Origin: Cochliopodium minus
Taxonomy: Eukaryota > Discosea > Himatismenida > Cochliopodiidae
NCBI GenBank assembly: GCA_024220525.1
Contig: JAMYWO010000156.1
Coordinates: 1 to 18,629 of the forward strand
Reading direction: 5' to 3'
DNA: 18,629 bases
The notes beneath the pieces are model-generated. The model made no database searches. It was not told where the DNA came from and saw nothing but the letters and a program-made list of their open reading frames with translations. Position 1 is the first letter of the stretch. Every line of letters starts with the position of its first letter. The translations under genes and the position numbers were made by a program. Positions 17,578 through 18,629 of the stretch are shown one piece after another.

Positions 17578-18541
17578 TCACTTTGACCAAAAGTTTTCAT
17601 AACCAAGACTGTCAGAAAAGAAAGGATGCACAAACTTTTTTTGTTGGTGGTGCATAATAGGGACATTGATCTCCAAAACACCTCTCAAATAGGAAGCAGA
17701 GATTTCCTGAAAAAATAAATAAAATAAAATAATGATAAAATAATGTTAAAGGTAAATTAAAAATTAAAAATATAAAAATATATTAAAAATTAAAAATTAA
17801 AAATTAAAAAGATATAAAATTTATTTTTACAGATTTGTTGTCATAATCATCAGGTAGGGAATAAGAGATTTTGAAAGAACCAAAAGAACCAGAACCCACC
17901 TTCAAAATGGCACGTACAAAATCAGACTCCTCGCAATCGTCGATGTTGCTGCGGTAATATTTCAGATAATTCAACAGTTTTTGGATTAAAGCTTTTTCCT
18001 CTTGTTCAGTGGGATATCTAACCCCTGATCTTTTTTATTGTAAAAAAAAAAATTTTATTTTAAATTTTATTATTTTAATATTTTTAAATTTTATTTTTTA
18101 TTTTTTATTTTTTATTTTTTTTTATTTTTATTTTTTAATTAAATATTTTTAAATTTTTTAATTAAATTTTTTTATTTTTTTAAATGTTTACATTGTAAGT
18201 ACATTGTCTTTCTCCAAAATTTTGAGTTCTTCTGTTTCCAAATTAGGAATGTAAGATTTCAAGTTGTATTTGTCAGAATATTTTTTCACTTTTAAAAAAA
18301 ATTATTTTTTTTTTTTATATATTTTATTTTTTATTTTTTCATTTTTTATATTTTTATATTTTTTTTTTTTTTATATTTTTTTATTTTTTTTTTTTTATTT
18401 TTTTACCTTCAAATTCTGCTTCATATTGAAAGTGTCTCCATTGGTCTTTAGTTGGGAGGGGAAAATTTCCGACCTTGTTTACGTTTTCTTCTCTCTTTTG
18501 GTTCACAATTCCCTGATTCTGACCAAGAGAGTTTTTTTGGG
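17578..18541 (-). CDS. Hsp20 / alpha-crystallin-type small heat-shock protein, 5' end outside window
   Basis: Small Hsps hold unfolding proteins in large oligomers. Exons on the minus strand: 18541-18407, 18288-18192, 18029-17831, 17706-17578 (ends TGA). Introns are 118, 162, 124 nt; phases 1, 2, 0 agree. The domain begins WRHFQYEAEFEVKKYSDKYN and goes on to LKSYIPNLETEELKILEKDN then VLTISG, the classic first strands with the PGl-like turn. After an insert of about 40 residues (KALIQKLLNYLKYY...), it resumes with GSFKISYSLPDDYD and ISASYLRGVLEINVPI, matching the LP...d...I.A.y.nGVL.v.vP signature. The insert is longer than usual in the loop region. The acceptor ATAAAAAAG at 18031-18030 was chosen over the CAG 4 nt further downstream because only it keeps the frame. 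A preceding exon with an Asn/Gln-rich lead-in lies beyond the window. Confidence 0.85.
18030..18191 (-). other. A-rich intron of the Hsp20 gene
   Basis: It runs from donor GTAAAC (18191-18190) to acceptor AAAAG. It is T-rich on the plus strand, i.e. A-rich in the transcript, the opposite of most introns in this window. The same holds for the intron at 18289-18406. Confidence 0.7.
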
Positions 18542-18547
18542 CTTTGA

Positions 18548-18617
18548 AAATAAAAAATAAAAATAAAAATAAAAATAAAAATAAAAATAAAAATAAAAAT
18601 AAAAATAAAAATAAAAA
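18548..18617. repeat. 6-nt simple repeat (AAAAAT)n
   Basis: About eleven copies of AAAAAT at the right edge, upstream of the Hsp20 exon that starts at 18541 on the minus strand. It is probably intron (acceptor TTTCAAAG). Confidence 0.85.
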
Positions 18618-18629
18618 TATAAATAAAAA

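Noticed and set aside
18264-18560. Plus-strand open frame rich in Phe/Tyr/Leu
   Set aside because: It is the antisense of Hsp20 exons and T-rich introns; the product is homopolymer filler.
1-18629. tRNA or rRNA genes
   Set aside because: I found no T-loop GGTTCRANNCC-type sequence with a matching acceptor stem, and no rRNA-like GC-rich block.

Overview
The window looks like nuclear DNA of an AT-rich, intron-bearing protist, most likely an amoeba-like or amoeboflagellate lineage. The evidence is short introns (about 50-300 nt) starting GTAAAA/GTAAGT-like and ending AG, standard stop codons (TAA and TGA both end clear genes), A/T simple repeats inside introns, an Asn-rich J-protein, and families common in amoebae (TLDc, Sel1, GRAM, cyclic-nucleotide-binding, F-box/ankyrin). 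I cannot name the genus. I built the gene models by joining exons by eye, and reading phase agrees across the junctions of every gene modelled as intact.

Left part (1-7 kb): a minus-strand BAG-domain co-chaperone (146-702, runs off the left edge); a minus-strand three-exon protein of unknown function (1020-1946); a minus-strand coiled-coil/TLDc protein (2072-2983); a plus-strand coiled-coil protein with a two-copy Cys/His/Trp tail (3199-3713); a minus-strand coiled-coil/His-rich protein (3785-4354); a plus-strand J-domain protein (4463-6018); and a minus-strand protein with about seven membrane segments (6075-6969).

Middle (7-13 kb): an array of tiny Tyr/Gly-rich protein genes on the plus strand, each with a 13-nt first exon: a relic near 7.2 kb, an intact copy (7667-7925), a copy with an in-frame stop (8416-8701), an intact copy (9323-9611) and a ruined copy (11308-11521). 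It overlaps a tandem duplication of about 1.95 kb holding a four-exon Sel1-repeat gene. The two Sel1 genes (9795-10861 and 11748-12814) are identical by eye over about 1.37 kb, introns included, while both flanks have diverged.

Right part (13-18.6 kb): a minus-strand GRAM plus cyclic-nucleotide-binding gene with several frameshifts (12957-14706), an ambiguous base at 14788 that may mark an assembly join, a plus-strand ankyrin-like/F-box/ParB-like protein missing its 5' end (14789-17473), and a minus-strand Hsp20-type small heat-shock protein that runs off the right edge (17578-18541).

Three products belong to the Hsp70/small-Hsp chaperone network (BAG, J-domain, Hsp20), although they do not form an operon. 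The most novel-looking material is the Tyr/Gly-rich microprotein array, the set of neighbouring coiled-coil proteins with different C-terminal modules, and the homogenised Sel1 duplication.
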